Source: Massilia sp. ZL223 (GTDB taxonomy: Bacteria; Pseudomonadota; Gammaproteobacteria; Burkholderiales; Burkholderiaceae_D). From it: a stretch of DNA of 64,000 nucleotides. The DNA lies in NCBI RefSeq assembly GCF_018119395.1, contig NZ_JAGPWD010000004.1, positions 62,001 to 126,000 of the forward strand, read 5' to 3'. Numbering within the stretch: position 1 is the first letter of the stretch; each line of letters opens with the position of its first letter. The notes beneath the pieces were generated by a model. That model was not told where the DNA came from and did no database searches. It saw nothing but the letters and a program-made list of their open reading frames with translations. Made by a program: the position numbers and the translations under genes. Below, piece by piece: positions 18,144-27,311 of the stretch.

Positions 18144-18160
18144 ACCAGTGTAATACCAAT
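18144..18160. promoter_or_regulatory. Candidate GntR-family operator upstream of murQ
   Basis: The sequence ACCAGTGTAATACCAAT (TTGGTATTACACTGGT on the coding strand) carries two TGGT half-sites spaced like those of GntR/HutC-type amino-sugar regulators. It lies 35-51 bases before the murQ start, downstream of gntR. It is an assignment by resemblance only. Confidence 0.35.
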
Positions 18161-18207
18161 CCGGCAAGCGATCTTATGAAAGGATCGGCTGCGATCATGC
18201 CAATAAG

Positions 18208-18954
18208 TTATGTGGATCGTCTGAGCTCGGCCACGAAGTCGTAGTGGTCGCTGCGGCAGTACGAGTGCGTCAGCTCGACCGGCTCGCCTGATTCCAGGTA
18301 GCCGACCCGGGTAATGAACAGCACGGCCCGCCCTTCCGGGATATCCAGGCGCTCGGCCAGGTCGGCCGGCGCGTTCATGGCGCGGATGTGCTGCAGCGCG
18401 CGCACCGGCAAGTGGCCGGTCTTGGCCAGGTGGGCGTAGAGCGAATCGATCACACCTTCGGGGCGCGGCAGCACGGTGGCCGGGATCACGCTGACCTCGT
18501 AGGCCATCGGCAGGTCGTCGGCCAGGCGCAGGCGCTCCAGCCGCGCCACGCGGGTGCCCGGCGACAGGCCCAGCGAGAGCTGCTCGTCGGCGTCGGCCGG
18601 CAGCACCTCGCGCCGCAGCCAGTGCGAGCCCGGACGGTAGCCGCGCTGCTGCAGCTGTTCCGAAAAGCTCGACAGGTTGGACAGGGGCTGCTCGATGCGC
18701 GGCGCGATGTAGTTGCCCGAACCGCGGCGGCGCACCACCAGTCCCTGGTCCACCAGCTGGTCGATGGCCTTGCGCGCGGTGACGCGCGAAACATCCAGCA
18801 GCTCGGACAAGGTGCGTTCGGACGGCAGCGCCTGGTCGGCCTGGTAGCGCCCGTCGCGCACGTCTTGCGCGAGCTTGCGCGCCAGCTGCATGTAGAGCGG
18901 CGAGTTGTCGTCCAGGTTGACCTGGAAACCGGTGCTGGGGGGTGTCATGGACAT
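18208..18954 (-). CDS. GntR-family (HutC/UTRA type) transcriptional regulator
   Basis: Repressor of 248 residues at the head of the peptidoglycan salvage operon. The N-terminal winged helix (about 15-85) includes SPLYMQLARKLAQDVRDGRY and SERTLSELLDVSRVTARKAIDQLVDQGLV. The C-terminal UTRA ligand domain ends with ELTHSYCRSDHYDFVAELRR. Family members bind sugar phosphates such as GlcNAc-6P, so GlcNAc-6P made by the kinase or by MurQ is the likely inducer. ATG 18954 is chosen, with an alternative ATG two codons later; a longer upstream frame looks non-coding. Perfect 10-base inverted motifs lie just upstream, between it and the divergent hydrolase. Confidence 0.88.
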   Translation of the reverse strand: MSMTPPSTGFQVNLDDNSPLYMQLARKLAQDVRDGRYQADQALPSERTLSELLDVSRVTARKAIDQLVDQGLVVRRRGSGNYIAPRIEQPLSNLSSFSEQLQQRGYRPGSHWLRREVLPADADEQLSLGLSPGTRVARLERLRLADDLPMAYEVSVIPATVLPRPEGVIDSLYAHLAKTGHLPVRALQHIRAMNAPADLAERLDIPEGRAVLFITRVGYLESGEPVELTHSYCRSDHYDFVAELRRST

Positions 18955-19012
18955 GGAACGAGTGTAGCGGCTGTGCCGGGCGCTGGATCGGCCGGCCTCA
19001 TGAAAAAATCTT

Positions 19013-19124
19013 GTATGCGCATGTGGCGGAGTTATGAGCATACCACTTGATGCCAATGCAAAACGGTTATGGCCGCGTGACGGCTATTCATTTGGCAAGG
19101 ATTCCGCGCTGTCCGTATGCTCAT
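19013..19124. promoter_or_regulatory. Repeated 10-base motif between divergent gntR and serine hydrolase
   Basis: Three copies of one motif lie in the divergent promoter gap: GTATGCGCAT at 19013-19022, ATGAGCATAC (inverted) at 19034-19043 and GTATGCTCAT at 19115-19124. The last two are perfect inverted copies; the first differs by one base and forms an inverted pair with the second across 11 bases. This looks like operators for the adjacent GntR protein, which could then control both directions. Confidence 0.45.
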
Positions 19125-19154
19125 CCGGGTGAACGCATCAATACGGAGACGGGA

Positions 19155-20453
19155 ATGAACCAGGGCAGGCGGTCGGTGCTGGGAATGGTGATGCTGGGTG
19201 CGATGGAGCCGCTGTTCGCGGCGCCGCCGGCCATGGCCGGTCTCCAGCGCCGGCTCGATAGCGAGCTGGCCGCCATCGTCGACGATCCGGCCATGCAGCT
19301 GGCCAGCCTGTCGGTGCTGGCGATCCGCGCCGGCCAGCCGGTCTACGAAGGCGCTTTCGGCCGCCGTAGCATCGGCCCGGACCGCCCTGCCACGCCGGAA
19401 ACGCTGTACCGGATCGCCTCGGTCTCCAAGCTGCATACCACGCTCGGCCTGATGCGCCTGGTCGAAGACGGCAAGCTGGACCTGGACGCCGACGTCTCCG
19501 GCTACCTCGGCTTCCCGCTGCGCAATCCGCATTTTCCCAAACAGCCCATCAGCCTGCGTCTGATCCTGAGCCATACCTCCTCGCTGCGCGACGACGGCGG
19601 CTATTCCTGGCCGAACACGACCGCGCTGAAAGACGTGCTGGCGCCGGGAGCGGCCGCGATGTGGTCGGCCAAGGCGGCGCCGGGCGAGTATTTCACATAC
19701 TGCAACCTCGGCTGGGGCATCATCGGCACCGTCATGGAGCGGGTGACCGGCGAACGCTTCAACGCGCTGATGCAGCGCCTGCTGTTCAAGCCGCTCGGCG
19801 TCGAAGCGGGCTACCACCCGTCCGAACTGTCCCCTGGCGCGCTGGCCAACCTGGCCACCTTGTACCGCAAGCGCACTACCGATACCGAGATCTGGAACGC
19901 GGCCGGCCCGTGGATCGCCCAGGTCGACGACTACAGCGCGAAACCACCCGCAAGCCTGGCCGGCTATGTGCCGGGCGTGAATGCCACGCCCTACAGCCCG
20001 ACGGGCGGCCTGCGCATCTCGGCGCGCGGCCTGGGCGTGGTCATGCGCATGCTGATGCAGGGCGGGATGCACGGTAACACCCGGATTCTCAAGCGCGAAA
20101 CGCTGGAGCATATGTTCGCGCGCCAGTGGACCTACGACCCCGCCCGCGGCAACGGCGCCACCCTGGACGGTTTTTATCAGGCCTGGGCCCTGGGCAACCA
20201 GCAGTTCCCCGACCGTCCCGGCATGCGCCTGGTCGAAGGCGGTTTCGACGCCATCGGCCACCTGGGCGATGCCTATGGTTTGCGCTCGGTGTTCGCTTTT
20301 GAGCGCGCGACCGGCAACGGCATGGTGGTGCTGGTGGGCGGCAGCTCGGCCGATCCGGAAACGCAAAAGGGCAGCTACTCGGCCCTGGCGCGCTTCGAGG
20401 AGCGCATCCTCACCGCCCTGTACCGGCAGGCGATCGTCGGCCAACAGAACTGA
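19155..20453 (+). CDS. Serine hydrolase, class C beta-lactamase/D-aminopeptidase family
   Basis: Secreted serine hydrolase of 432 residues. ATG 19155 follows a GGAGAC ribosome site. The leader QGRRSVLGMVMLGAM has a twin-arginine-like pair and ends near AAPPAMA. Active-site motifs are SVSK (SxxK) in YRIASVSKLHTTLGL, YCN (YxN) in YFTYCNLGWG, and HLG in place of KTG in AIGHLGDAYGL. The family includes D-Ala-D-Ala carboxypeptidases, D-aminopeptidases and esterases; true AmpC enzymes carry KTG, so beta-lactam resistance is unlikely. It is divergent from gntR and precedes a D-amino acid dehydrogenase, which suggests release of D-amino acids from wall peptides. Confidence 0.85.
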   Translation: MNQGRRSVLGMVMLGAMEPLFAAPPAMAGLQRRLDSELAAIVDDPAMQLASLSVLAIRAGQPVYEGAFGRRSIGPDRPATPETLYRIASVSKLHTTLGLMRLVEDGKLDLDADVSGYLGFPLRNPHFPKQPISLRLILSHTSSLRDDGGYSWPNTTALKDVLAPGAAAMWSAKAAPGEYFTYCNLGWGIIGTVMERVTGERFNALMQRLLFKPLGVEAGYHPSELSPGALANLATLYRKRTTDTEIWNAAGPWIAQVDDYSAKPPASLAGYVPGVNATPYSPTGGLRISARGLGVVMRMLMQGGMHGNTRILKRETLEHMFARQWTYDPARGNGATLDGFYQAWALGNQQFPDRPGMRLVEGGFDAIGHLGDAYGLRSVFAFERATGNGMVVLVGGSSADPETQKGSYSALARFEERILTALYRQAIVGQQN

Positions 20454-20569
20454 ACGGGCGTCCAAATGCGCGCATATATCTCGGTTATGAGCGCTCGCTC
20501 AGCATTCATTGGCTTGTGCGCGGCCAAACCCCTAAGCTCACCCTCCGAATCTGAAAAAATGAGTTTGAA

Positions 20570-21805
20570 ATGCAGCACATAATCGTCATCGGCGGCGGCG
20601 TGGTCGGCCTGACTTCCGCCTGGTGGCTGGCGGAGGCAGGCTATGGCGTCACCTTGCTCGAGCGCGCGCCCGAGGTGGGCAGCGGCGCCAGCTACGGCAA
20701 CGGAGGGCAGCTCAGCTACCGCTACGTCTCGCCCCTCGCCGACGAAGGCGTGCCGCTCAAGGCGCTCCAGTGGCTGTTCCAGGAGAACGGCCCGCTGCGT
20801 TTCAAACCGGAAGCCGACCTGCGCCAGTACCGCTGGCTGGCCAGCTTCCTCGCCCACTGCCGCGCCGACGTCAACCGCCGCACCACCGCCAAGCTGCTCG
20901 AACTGGGCGAACTGTCGCGCCAATCGATGAAGCAGCTGGAAGTGAAAGTGCCGCTCGAGGACTTCGACTGGCGCGACGCCGGCAAGCTGGTCGTGTATCG
21001 TTCGCGCGACATTTTCGAGAAAGCCGCGGCCAAGGCCGGCGCCGGCCAGATCTGGTCGCCGAAGGATTGCGCCGAGCGCGAGCCTTCGCTGGCGGCCGCC
21101 GAGCCGCTGCTGGCGGGCGGCATCTACAACGCCGGCGAAGCGGTGGCCGACTGCCATGCCTTCTGCCAGGCGCTGGGCGTCCAGCTGCGCCAGCATCCGA
21201 ACTTCAAGGGATTCGTTCATGGCGAGGCGCGGCGCCTGCGTGCCGAGAAAGGCCGCGTTACCGGCATCGAGACCACTAGCGGCCTGTTGACGGCCGACGC
21301 CTATGTACTGGCGGCCGGCATCCAGAGCCGCGACTTGTCCGACAGCGTCGGCATCCGCCTGCCGCTCTACCCGCTCAAGGGCTACAGCCTGACCGCGCCG
21401 ATCCGCACGGACGATGTCGCGCCCGAGATCAGCGTCACCGACTTCGAGCGCAAGGTGCTGTATGCGCGCATCGGCGACAAGCTGCGGGTGGCGGCCATGG
21501 TCGATATGGTGGGCGAGGACCTGCGCCACGATCCCAAGCGGGTCGACAGCCTGACGCGCCAGGTGCGCGAGACCATGCCGCGCGCGGCCGACTATTCGAA
21601 AGTGTCGGTCTGGGCCGGCCTGCGCCCGGCGACGCCGAGCAGCGCCCCGATCATCGGCGCCACGCCCTACGACAACCTGTGGCTGAACGTCGGCCACGGC
21701 CCGCTGGGCTTCACCTTTGCCTGCGGCACCGCCGCGCTGCTGGCCGGGGCGATGCAGGGCAAGGCGCCGCCATTTACGCTAGATGGGCTGACCCTGAAGG
21801 CCTGA
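20570..21805 (+). CDS. dadA: D-amino acid dehydrogenase (DadA type, FAD-dependent)
   Basis: Membrane-associated flavoenzyme that oxidises D-Ala and other D-amino acids to keto acids, passing electrons to quinone. It has 411 residues. The FAD-binding GGGVVG (8-13) is within IIVIGGGVVGLTSAWWLAEAG. Family marks include GSGASYGNGGQLSYRYVSPLADEGVP and the C-terminal WAGLRPATPSSAPIIG with LNVGHGPLGFTFACG. It lies 116 bases after the serine hydrolase and would complete a route from wall D-Ala to pyruvate. No alanine racemase gene (dadX) follows. Confidence 0.93.
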   Translation: MQHIIVIGGGVVGLTSAWWLAEAGYGVTLLERAPEVGSGASYGNGGQLSYRYVSPLADEGVPLKALQWLFQENGPLRFKPEADLRQYRWLASFLAHCRADVNRRTTAKLLELGELSRQSMKQLEVKVPLEDFDWRDAGKLVVYRSRDIFEKAAAKAGAGQIWSPKDCAEREPSLAAAEPLLAGGIYNAGEAVADCHAFCQALGVQLRQHPNFKGFVHGEARRLRAEKGRVTGIETTSGLLTADAYVLAAGIQSRDLSDSVGIRLPLYPLKGYSLTAPIRTDDVAPEISVTDFERKVLYARIGDKLRVAAMVDMVGEDLRHDPKRVDSLTRQVRETMPRAADYSKVSVWAGLRPATPSSAPIIGATPYDNLWLNVGHGPLGFTFACGTAALLAGAMQGKAPPFTLDGLTLKA

Positions 21806-21890
21806 AAGCCGGCAACCGAGCGGCATCGGCGCCGTGCCGATTCGGCAGGCGGCAGCTCCTGTTCGGGCGAAATCGCGGATAATTGCCGCC

Positions 21891-22340
21891 ATGTCTACCC
21901 GTCCTGCCTCTTCCGCTGCCTGCCCATGCGGCGGCGCCTCGTTCGACACCTGCTGCGGTCCTTTCCTCTCTGGCGCAGCCCTGCCGGCCACGGCAGAAGC
22001 CCTGATGCGCTCGCGCTATACCGCCTACGCGCTCAAGGACGAGCCTTATTTGTTGTCAACCTGGCATCCCAGTACCCGGCCGACCGAGCCCATCATCGAT
22101 GAAAAAGAGCCCATCCGCTGGCTCGGTCTTGAGATAAAATCTGCTTTACGTTTACGTCAACGTAAAGTAAATTTGCCGGACCATCCAGACAGCGACACGG
22201 TGGAATTCGTGGCCCGCTTCAAGATCGGCGGACGCGCGCACCGGCTGCACGAAGTGAGCCGTTTCCTGCGCGAGCCCGATCCCGCCGGCGGCGCCCCGCG
22301 CTGGTTCTACCTGGACGGCAGTTTCCCTGACAAAGAATAA
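21891..22340 (+). CDS. ychJ: YchJ-family SEC-C motif protein
   Basis: Small UPF0225 protein of 149 residues. The zinc-binding SEC-C element CPCGGASFDTCCGPF opens the protein, followed by the conserved ALMRSRYTAYALKDEPYLLSTWHPSTRP. Its function is unknown. ATG 21891 is chosen over an upstream in-frame ATG because the SEC-C motif normally sits at the N-terminus. GATAAT (21878-21883) ends only seven bases before the start, so the mRNA may have almost no leader. Codons 78-95 (about 22129-22175) are abnormally AT-rich (TTA, CGT, AAA, GTA, AAT) and contain a strong palindrome, which suggests the coding sequence doubles as a control region for the following liu operon. Confidence 0.85.
   Translation: MSTRPASSAACPCGGASFDTCCGPFLSGAALPATAEALMRSRYTAYALKDEPYLLSTWHPSTRPTEPIIDEKEPIRWLGLEIKSALRLRQRKVNLPDHPDSDTVEFVARFKIGGRAHRLHEVSRFLREPDPAGGAPRWFYLDGSFPDKE
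22144..22167. promoter_or_regulatory. ACGT-type palindromic operator candidate (LiuR-like) inside ychJ
   Basis: CTTTACGTT-TACGTC-AACGTAAAG has perfect 9-base arms. Within it, TTTACGTCAACGTAAA (22151-22166) is itself an inverted repeat with a two-base centre, and TTTACGTTTACGTCAA (22145-22160) is an overlapping second near-palindrome. This resembles the ACGT-containing sites that I recall for LiuR, the MerR-family regulator of leucine degradation. It is 198-221 bases before liuB. No T run follows, so it is not a terminator. Confidence 0.6.
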
Positions 22341-22364
22341 AGCAGAGACATTTAGAGGACGGCC

Positions 22365-23972
22365 ATGCCCCAGATCGAGAGCAAACTCAACCCGCGCAGC
22401 GAGGACTTCAAGACCAACGCCGCAGCCATGCAGGCGGTCGTGGACGACCTGCGCGCCAAGGTCGCCCAGATGGCCAAGGGCGGCGGCGAAGCCGCGTCAA
22501 GCAAGCACGTCGCGCGCGGCAAGCTGCTGCCGCGCGACCGCGTAGAGAATCTGCTCGACCCGGGCACGCCCTTCCTCGAGTTCTCCCAGCTAGCCGCCTA
22601 CGAAATGTACGAAGGCGCCGCGCCGGCAGCGGGCATCATCACCGGCATCGGCAAGGTCGCCGGCCAGGAGTGCGTGATCGTCTGTAACGACGCCACCGTC
22701 AAGGGCGGCACCTATTACCCGATGACGGTCAAGAAGCACCTGCGCGCCCAGGAGATCGCCGAGCAGAACAACCTGCCCTGCATCTACCTGGTCGACTCGG
22801 GCGGCGCCAACCTGCCGAACCAGGACGACGTGTTCCCGGACCGCGATCACTTCGGCCGCATCTTCTACAACCAGGCCAACATGTCGGCCAAGGGCATCCC
22901 GCAGATCGCGGTGGTGATGGGTTCCTGCACCGCCGGCGGCGCCTACGTGCCGGCCATGAGCGACGAATCGATCATCGTCAAGGAACAGGGCACCATCTTC
23001 CTGGGCGGCCCTCCCCTGGTGAAAGCCGCGACCGGCGAAGTCGTGACCGCCGAAGACCTGGGCGGCGGCGATGTCCACACCCGCCTGTCGGGCGTGGCCG
23101 ACCACCTGGCGCAGAACGACCTGCACGCGCTGTCGCTGGCCCGTAACATCGTCTCCAACCTGAACCGCAGCAAGCCGGTCCAGGGCGTGGTCGCCGAAAG
23201 CGTGGAACCCAAGTACGCGCCGGAAGAACTCTACGGCGTGATCCCGGTCGATACCCGCAAGCCCTTCGACGTGCGCGAGGTGATCGCGCGCGTGGTCGAT
23301 GGCAGCGAATTCGACGAATTCAAGGCGCGCTACGGCACCACCCTGGTGTGCGGCTTCGCCCACATCTACGGCATGAAGGTCGGCATCATCGCCAACAACG
23401 GCATCCTGTTCTCGGAGTCGGCGCTCAAGGGCACCCACTTCATCGAACTGTGCTGCCAGCGCAAGATCCCGCTGGTCTTCCTGCAGAACATCACCGGCTT
23501 CATGGTCGGGCGCAAGTACGAAAACGAAGGCATCGCCCGCAACGGCGCCAAGATGGTGACCGCGGTCGCCACCGCCTCGGTACCGAAGTTCACCGTGATC
23601 ATCGGCGGTTCCTTCGGCGCCGGAAACTACGGCATGTGCGGCCGCGCCTTCTCGCCGCGCTTCCTGTGGATGTGGCCGAACGCGCGCATCTCGGTGATGG
23701 GCGGCGACCAGGCGGCGTCGGTGCTGGCGACCGTCAAGCGCGACGGCATCGAAGCCAAGGGCGGCCAGTGGTCGGCGGACGAAGAGAACGCGTTCAAGCA
23801 GCCGATCAAGGACCAGTACGAGCACCAGGGCCACCCCTACTATGCCTCGGCGCGCCTGTGGGACGACGGTGTGATCGATCCGGCCGACACCCGCATGGTG
23901 CTGGGCCTGGGCCTGTCGGCGGCGCTGAACAAGCCGATCGAAGACACGAAGTTCGGCGTGTTCCGCATGTAA
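22365..23972 (+). CDS. liuB: Methylcrotonyl-CoA carboxylase, carboxyltransferase (beta) subunit
   Basis: Carboxyltransferase half of the biotin enzyme that makes 3-methylglutaconyl-CoA in leucine and isovalerate breakdown. It has 535 residues, the usual length. Typical blocks are [39 protein letters not shown] (characteristic of this subunit rather than propionyl-CoA carboxylase), [18 protein letters not shown], and [24 protein letters not shown]. It is the first gene of the operon, 24 bases after ychJ with an AGAGGA ribosome site. Its biotinylated partner subunit is encoded about 5 kb downstream, after four biotin synthesis genes. Confidence 0.96.
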   Translation: MPQIESKLNPRSEDFKTNAAAMQAVVDDLRAKVAQMAKGGGEAASSKHVARGKLLPRDRVENLLDPGTPFLEFSQLAAYEMYEGAAPAAGIITGIGKVAGQECVIVCNDATVKGGTYYPMTVKKHLRAQEIAEQNNLPCIYLVDSGGANLPNQDDVFPDRDHFGRIFYNQANMSAKGIPQIAVVMGSCTAGGAYVPAMSDESIIVKEQGTIFLGGPPLVKAATGEVVTAEDLGGGDVHTRLSGVADHLAQNDLHALSLARNIVSNLNRSKPVQGVVAESVEPKYAPEELYGVIPVDTRKPFDVREVIARVVDGSEFDEFKARYGTTLVCGFAHIYGMKVGIIANNGILFSESALKGTHFIELCCQRKIPLVFLQNITGFMVGRKYENEGIARNGAKMVTAVATASVPKFTVIIGGSFGAGNYGMCGRAFSPRFLWMWPNARISVMGGDQAASVLATVKRDGIEAKGGQWSADEENAFKQPIKDQYEHQGHPYYASARLWDDGVIDPADTRMVLGLGLSAALNKPIEDTKFGVFRM

Positions 23973-23982
23973 GGAGATGAAC

Positions 23983-24768
23983 ATGGACTATCAAACCCTG
24001 ACCGTCTCCATCGCCGACAAGCTGGCCACCGTCACCCTGAACCGTCCGGACCTGCGCAACGCCTTCAACGAGCATTCGATCGCCGAGCTGGCGCTGGTGT
24101 TCGATGAACTGGGCCGCAACGAACTGGTGCGCGCCATCGTCCTGGCCGCCAACGGCCCGGCCTTCTGCGCCGGCGCGGACCTGAACTGGATGAAGAAGAT
24201 GGCCGGTTATTCGCACAGCGAGAACCAGGAAGACGCCATGCGCCTGGCCGACATGCTGCGCACCATCTACCTGTGCCCGAAGCCCACCGTGGCCAAGGTG
24301 CAGGGCGACTGCTACGCCGGCGGCATGGGCCTGGTGGCGGCCTGCGACATCGTCGTGTCCGCCGATACCGCCTGCTACTGCCTGTCCGAAGTGAAGCTGG
24401 GCCTGATCCCGGCCACCATCTCGCCCTATGTCATCAAGGCCATGGGCGAGCAGGCCGCGCGCCGCTACTTCCTGACCGCCGAACGCTTCGACGCCGCCGA
24501 AGCGCTTCGCATCGGCTTCGCCCATGAAGTGGTGACGGCGGATGAACTGGACACCACCGTGGCCGGCATCGTGAAAAACCTGGTCAACAACAGCCCGAAC
24601 GCCGTCATGGAAGCCAAGAAGCTGGTGCGCGAAGTGGTCGGCGCGCCGGTCACCGATGCACTGCTGGCCGATACCGCCAGCCGCATCGCCGCCATCCGCG
24701 CCTCCATGGAAGGGCGCGAGGGCGTGGCTTCCTTCCTCGAGAAACGCAAGCCCTCCTGGCTGAACTGA
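23983..24768 (+). CDS. liuC: Enoyl-CoA hydratase, probable methylglutaconyl-CoA hydratase
   Basis: Crotonase-fold enzyme of 261 residues, predicted to hydrate 3-methylglutaconyl-CoA to HMG-CoA, the step between the carboxylase and the lyase in this operon. The oxyanion-hole segments are AANGPAFCAGADLNWMKKMAGYS and CYAGGMGLVAACDIVVS, and the catalytic acidic region is LSEVKLGLIPATISPYV. The second ATG (23983) is chosen because AGGAG lies six bases before it; ATG 23977 abuts that ribosome site. The gap to liuB is 10 bases. Confidence 0.93.
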   Translation: MDYQTLTVSIADKLATVTLNRPDLRNAFNEHSIAELALVFDELGRNELVRAIVLAANGPAFCAGADLNWMKKMAGYSHSENQEDAMRLADMLRTIYLCPKPTVAKVQGDCYAGGMGLVAACDIVVSADTACYCLSEVKLGLIPATISPYVIKAMGEQAARRYFLTAERFDAAEALRIGFAHEVVTADELDTTVAGIVKNLVNNSPNAVMEAKKLVREVVGAPVTDALLADTASRIAAIRASMEGREGVASFLEKRKPSWLN

Positions 24769-24786
24769 AGTATTGGAAGAATCATC

Positions 24787-26127
24787 GTGAAGCAGCACAC
24801 CTCCTCCGACTGGATCGCACGCAGCCTGCGCAGCGTCTGGCATCCCTGCACGCAAATGCAGCACCACGAGGAGGTGCCGCTGATCGCGGTCAGCCACGGC
24901 AAGGGCCCATGGCTGTACGACCATGAAGGCCGCCGCTACCTGGACGCCATCAGCTCCTGGTGGGTCAACCTCTTCGGCCATGCCAACCCGCGCATCAACG
25001 CGGCCCTGAAGGACCAGCTCGACCGCCTGGAACACGCCATGCTCGCTGGCTTCACCCACGAGCCGGTGATCGAGCTGTCGGAACGCCTGGCCGAGCTGAC
25101 CAATTACGCGCTGGGCCACGCTTTCTACGCCTCGGACGGCGCATCCGCGGTCGAGATCGCGATGAAGATGAGCTTCCACGCCTGGCGCAACGCGGGCTAC
25201 CCGGCCAAGCAGGAATTCGTCTGCCTGCAGGGCAGCTACCACGGCGAGACCATCGGCGCCCTGGCCGTCACCGACGTGCCGCTGTTCAAGGACGCCTACG
25301 GGCCGCTGCTGCGCGCTTCCCACGTGGTGCCGGCGCCGGATGCGCGCAATGCGAACGAAGGCGAATCGAGCCAGGACGTGGCGCGCCGCGCCATCGAGGA
25401 AGTCAAAAAGCTGTTCGAGGAACGCGCCGGCAAGATCGCCGCCATCATCGTCGAGCCGCTGGTGCAGTGCGCGACCGGCATGGCGATGTACGACCCGCTC
25501 TACCTGGAACTGCTGCGCGAGCTGTGCGACCAGCACCACGTGCACCTGATCGCCGACGAGATCGCGGTCGGCTGCGGGCGCACCGGCACCTTCTTCGCCT
25601 GCGAGCAGGCGGCGATCTGGCCGGACTTCCTGTGCCTGTCGAAAGGCATCAGCGGCGGCTACCTGCCGCTCTCGCTGGTGCTCACCAAGGACGAGATCTA
25701 CCAGGCCTTCTACAGCGAAGACATCACGCGCGGCTTCCTGCACTCGCACTCCTACACCGGCAATCCGCTGGCCTGCCGCGCTGCCCTGGCCACGCTCGAC
25801 ATCTTCCGCGACGACGATGTGCTGGCGCGCAACCGCGAACTGGCGACCAAGCTCACCATCGCGCTCGCCCCGCTGGCCGAGCACGAACGCGCGCGCCACT
25901 TCCGCCAGCGCGGCATGATCTTCGCGTTCGACGCGGTGGAACCGGATACCCGGCGCGCTTCGACCTTCTCGCGCCGCTTCTTCTCCACCGCCGTGGAAAA
26001 CGAGCTGCTGCTGCGCCCCATCGGCCGCACCGTCTACCTGATGCCGCCCTATGTGCTGGACGACGAGGAAGTCGCCGGCCTGGCCGCGCGCACGCAGAAG
26101 GTGTTCGAATCCGTGATCGCGCCATGA
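24787..26127 (+). CDS. bioA: Adenosylmethionine-8-amino-7-oxononanoate aminotransferase
   Basis: PLP-dependent transaminase that converts KAPA to DAPA in biotin synthesis, using S-adenosylmethionine as amino donor. It has 446 residues and starts at GTG 24787. N-terminal VWHPCTQMQ and [13 protein letters not shown] are BioA signatures. The PLP lysine is Lys286 in [17 protein letters not shown], and the acidic PLP contact is in [14 protein letters not shown]. Its stop overlaps the bioF start as ATGA. It lies 18 bases after liuC, so biotin genes are physically inside a leucine degradation operon. Confidence 0.96.
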   Translation: MKQHTSSDWIARSLRSVWHPCTQMQHHEEVPLIAVSHGKGPWLYDHEGRRYLDAISSWWVNLFGHANPRINAALKDQLDRLEHAMLAGFTHEPVIELSERLAELTNYALGHAFYASDGASAVEIAMKMSFHAWRNAGYPAKQEFVCLQGSYHGETIGALAVTDVPLFKDAYGPLLRASHVVPAPDARNANEGESSQDVARRAIEEVKKLFEERAGKIAAIIVEPLVQCATGMAMYDPLYLELLRELCDQHHVHLIADEIAVGCGRTGTFFACEQAAIWPDFLCLSKGISGGYLPLSLVLTKDEIYQAFYSEDITRGFLHSHSYTGNPLACRAALATLDIFRDDDVLARNRELATKLTIALAPLAEHERARHFRQRGMIFAFDAVEPDTRRASTFSRRFFSTAVENELLLRPIGRTVYLMPPYVLDDEEVAGLAARTQKVFESVIAP

Positions 26128-27311
26128 ACCTGATCGCGAACATCGACCGCAAGCTCGGCCAGCTGGCCGAGCAAAGCCTGGTGCGCCGCCTGCGCGTGGC
26201 CGACAGCGCCTGCGCGCCGAACCAGATCGTGGACGGCCGCGCCATGCTGGCCTTCTGCAGCAACGACTACCTGGGCCTGGCGGCGCACCCTGCGGTCATC
26301 GAAGCATTGCGGGAAGGCGCCAGCCTGTACGGCGCCGGCAGCGGCGCCTCGCACCTGGTCAGCGGCCATAGCCGCGCCCACGCGCTGCTGGAAGAACGCC
26401 TGGCCGACTGGATGACGCCCTGGCTGGTGCAGCCGCGCGCGCTCTACCTGTGCACCGGCTACATGGCCAACCTGGCGATCCTGACCGCGCTGGGGGCGGA
26501 TGCCGACGCCATGATCTTCTCGGAAGCGCTCAACCACGCCTCCCTGATCGACGGCGCGCGCCTGGCCAAAGCCGGCGTCAGCGTCTATCCGCACGGCGAC
26601 GTGGAAGCGCTCGAGCGCCAGCTGCAGGCCTGCAGCGTCAGCACCAGGATCGTGGTTACCGACAGCGTGTTCAGCATGGACGGCAACCTGGCGCCGCTGC
26701 CGCAATTGCTCGAGGTATGCGAGCGCCATGGCGCCTGGCTGGTGATCGACGACGCCCACGGTTTTGGCGTGCTGGGCGAACAAGGCCGCGGGGCGCTCGA
26801 GCACTTCGGGCTGCGCTCGCCCAACCTGGTCTACATGGGCACCCTGGGCAAGGCGGCCGGCGTCGGCGGCGCCTTCGTCGCGGCGCACAGCAGCGTGATC
26901 GAATTCATGGTCCAGCGCGCCCGTCCCTACATCTACACGACCGCCGCGCCCCCGGCCCTTGCCCACGCCCTGCTCGCCAGCCTTGATATCATAGGCGGAC
27001 CCGAGGGCGCGGATCGGCGCGCTCAGCTGGCTGCCCTGGTGGCGCACCTGCGCGACGCGCTGCGTCTCAAGCACTGGCAGCTGGCGCCGTCGAACACGGC
27101 GATCCAGCCGGTCATCATCGGCAGCAACGACGACGCGCTGCGTGCATCGAGCGCCCTGCACGAGCAGGGCCTGTGGGTGCCCGCGATCCGCCCGCCGACC
27201 GTGGCCCCGGGCACCGCGCGCCTGCGCGTGACCCTGAGCGCGGCCCACGGCCACGACGAGGTCGCGCGGCTGGCGCGCGCGCTCAACGAACTGGAAAGAG
27301 CCGCGACATGA
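26124..27311 (+). CDS. bioF: 8-amino-7-oxononanoate synthase
   Basis: PLP enzyme that joins pimeloyl thioester and L-Ala to make KAPA, the first ring-assembly step of biotin synthesis. It has 395 residues. Blocks seen are [47 protein letters not shown], and PLP Lys243 in [20 protein letters not shown] 26124 overlaps the bioA stop by 4 bases, and its own stop overlaps bioD by 4 bases, so translation of the three genes is coupled. The genes for pimeloyl synthesis (bioC, bioH or others) are not in the window. Confidence 0.95.
   Translation: MNLIANIDRKLGQLAEQSLVRRLRVADSACAPNQIVDGRAMLAFCSNDYLGLAAHPAVIEALREGASLYGAGSGASHLVSGHSRAHALLEERLADWMTPWLVQPRALYLCTGYMANLAILTALGADADAMIFSEALNHASLIDGARLAKAGVSVYPHGDVEALERQLQACSVSTRIVVTDSVFSMDGNLAPLPQLLEVCERHGAWLVIDDAHGFGVLGEQGRGALEHFGLRSPNLVYMGTLGKAAGVGGAFVAAHSSVIEFMVQRARPYIYTTAAPPALAHALLASLDIIGGPEGADRRAQLAALVAHLRDALRLKHWQLAPSNTAIQPVIIGSNDDALRASSALHEQGLWVPAIRPPTVAPGTARLRVTLSAAHGHDEVARLARALNELERAAT

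Noticed and set aside
19155..20453. AmpC beta-lactamase with AmpG-linked induction
   Set aside because: The third motif is HLG rather than KTG, and no ampR or ampD neighbour exists; a D-amino-acid or ester hydrolase is more likely.
22144..22167. Palindrome in ychJ as a transcription terminator
   Set aside because: The stem is AT-rich, not GC-rich, and no T run follows; its ACGT symmetry fits an operator better.
23806..25899. Long minus-strand open frame (697 codons) opposite liuC and bioA
   Set aside because: Antisense shadow of well-supported genes; low-complexity residues and no family similarity.
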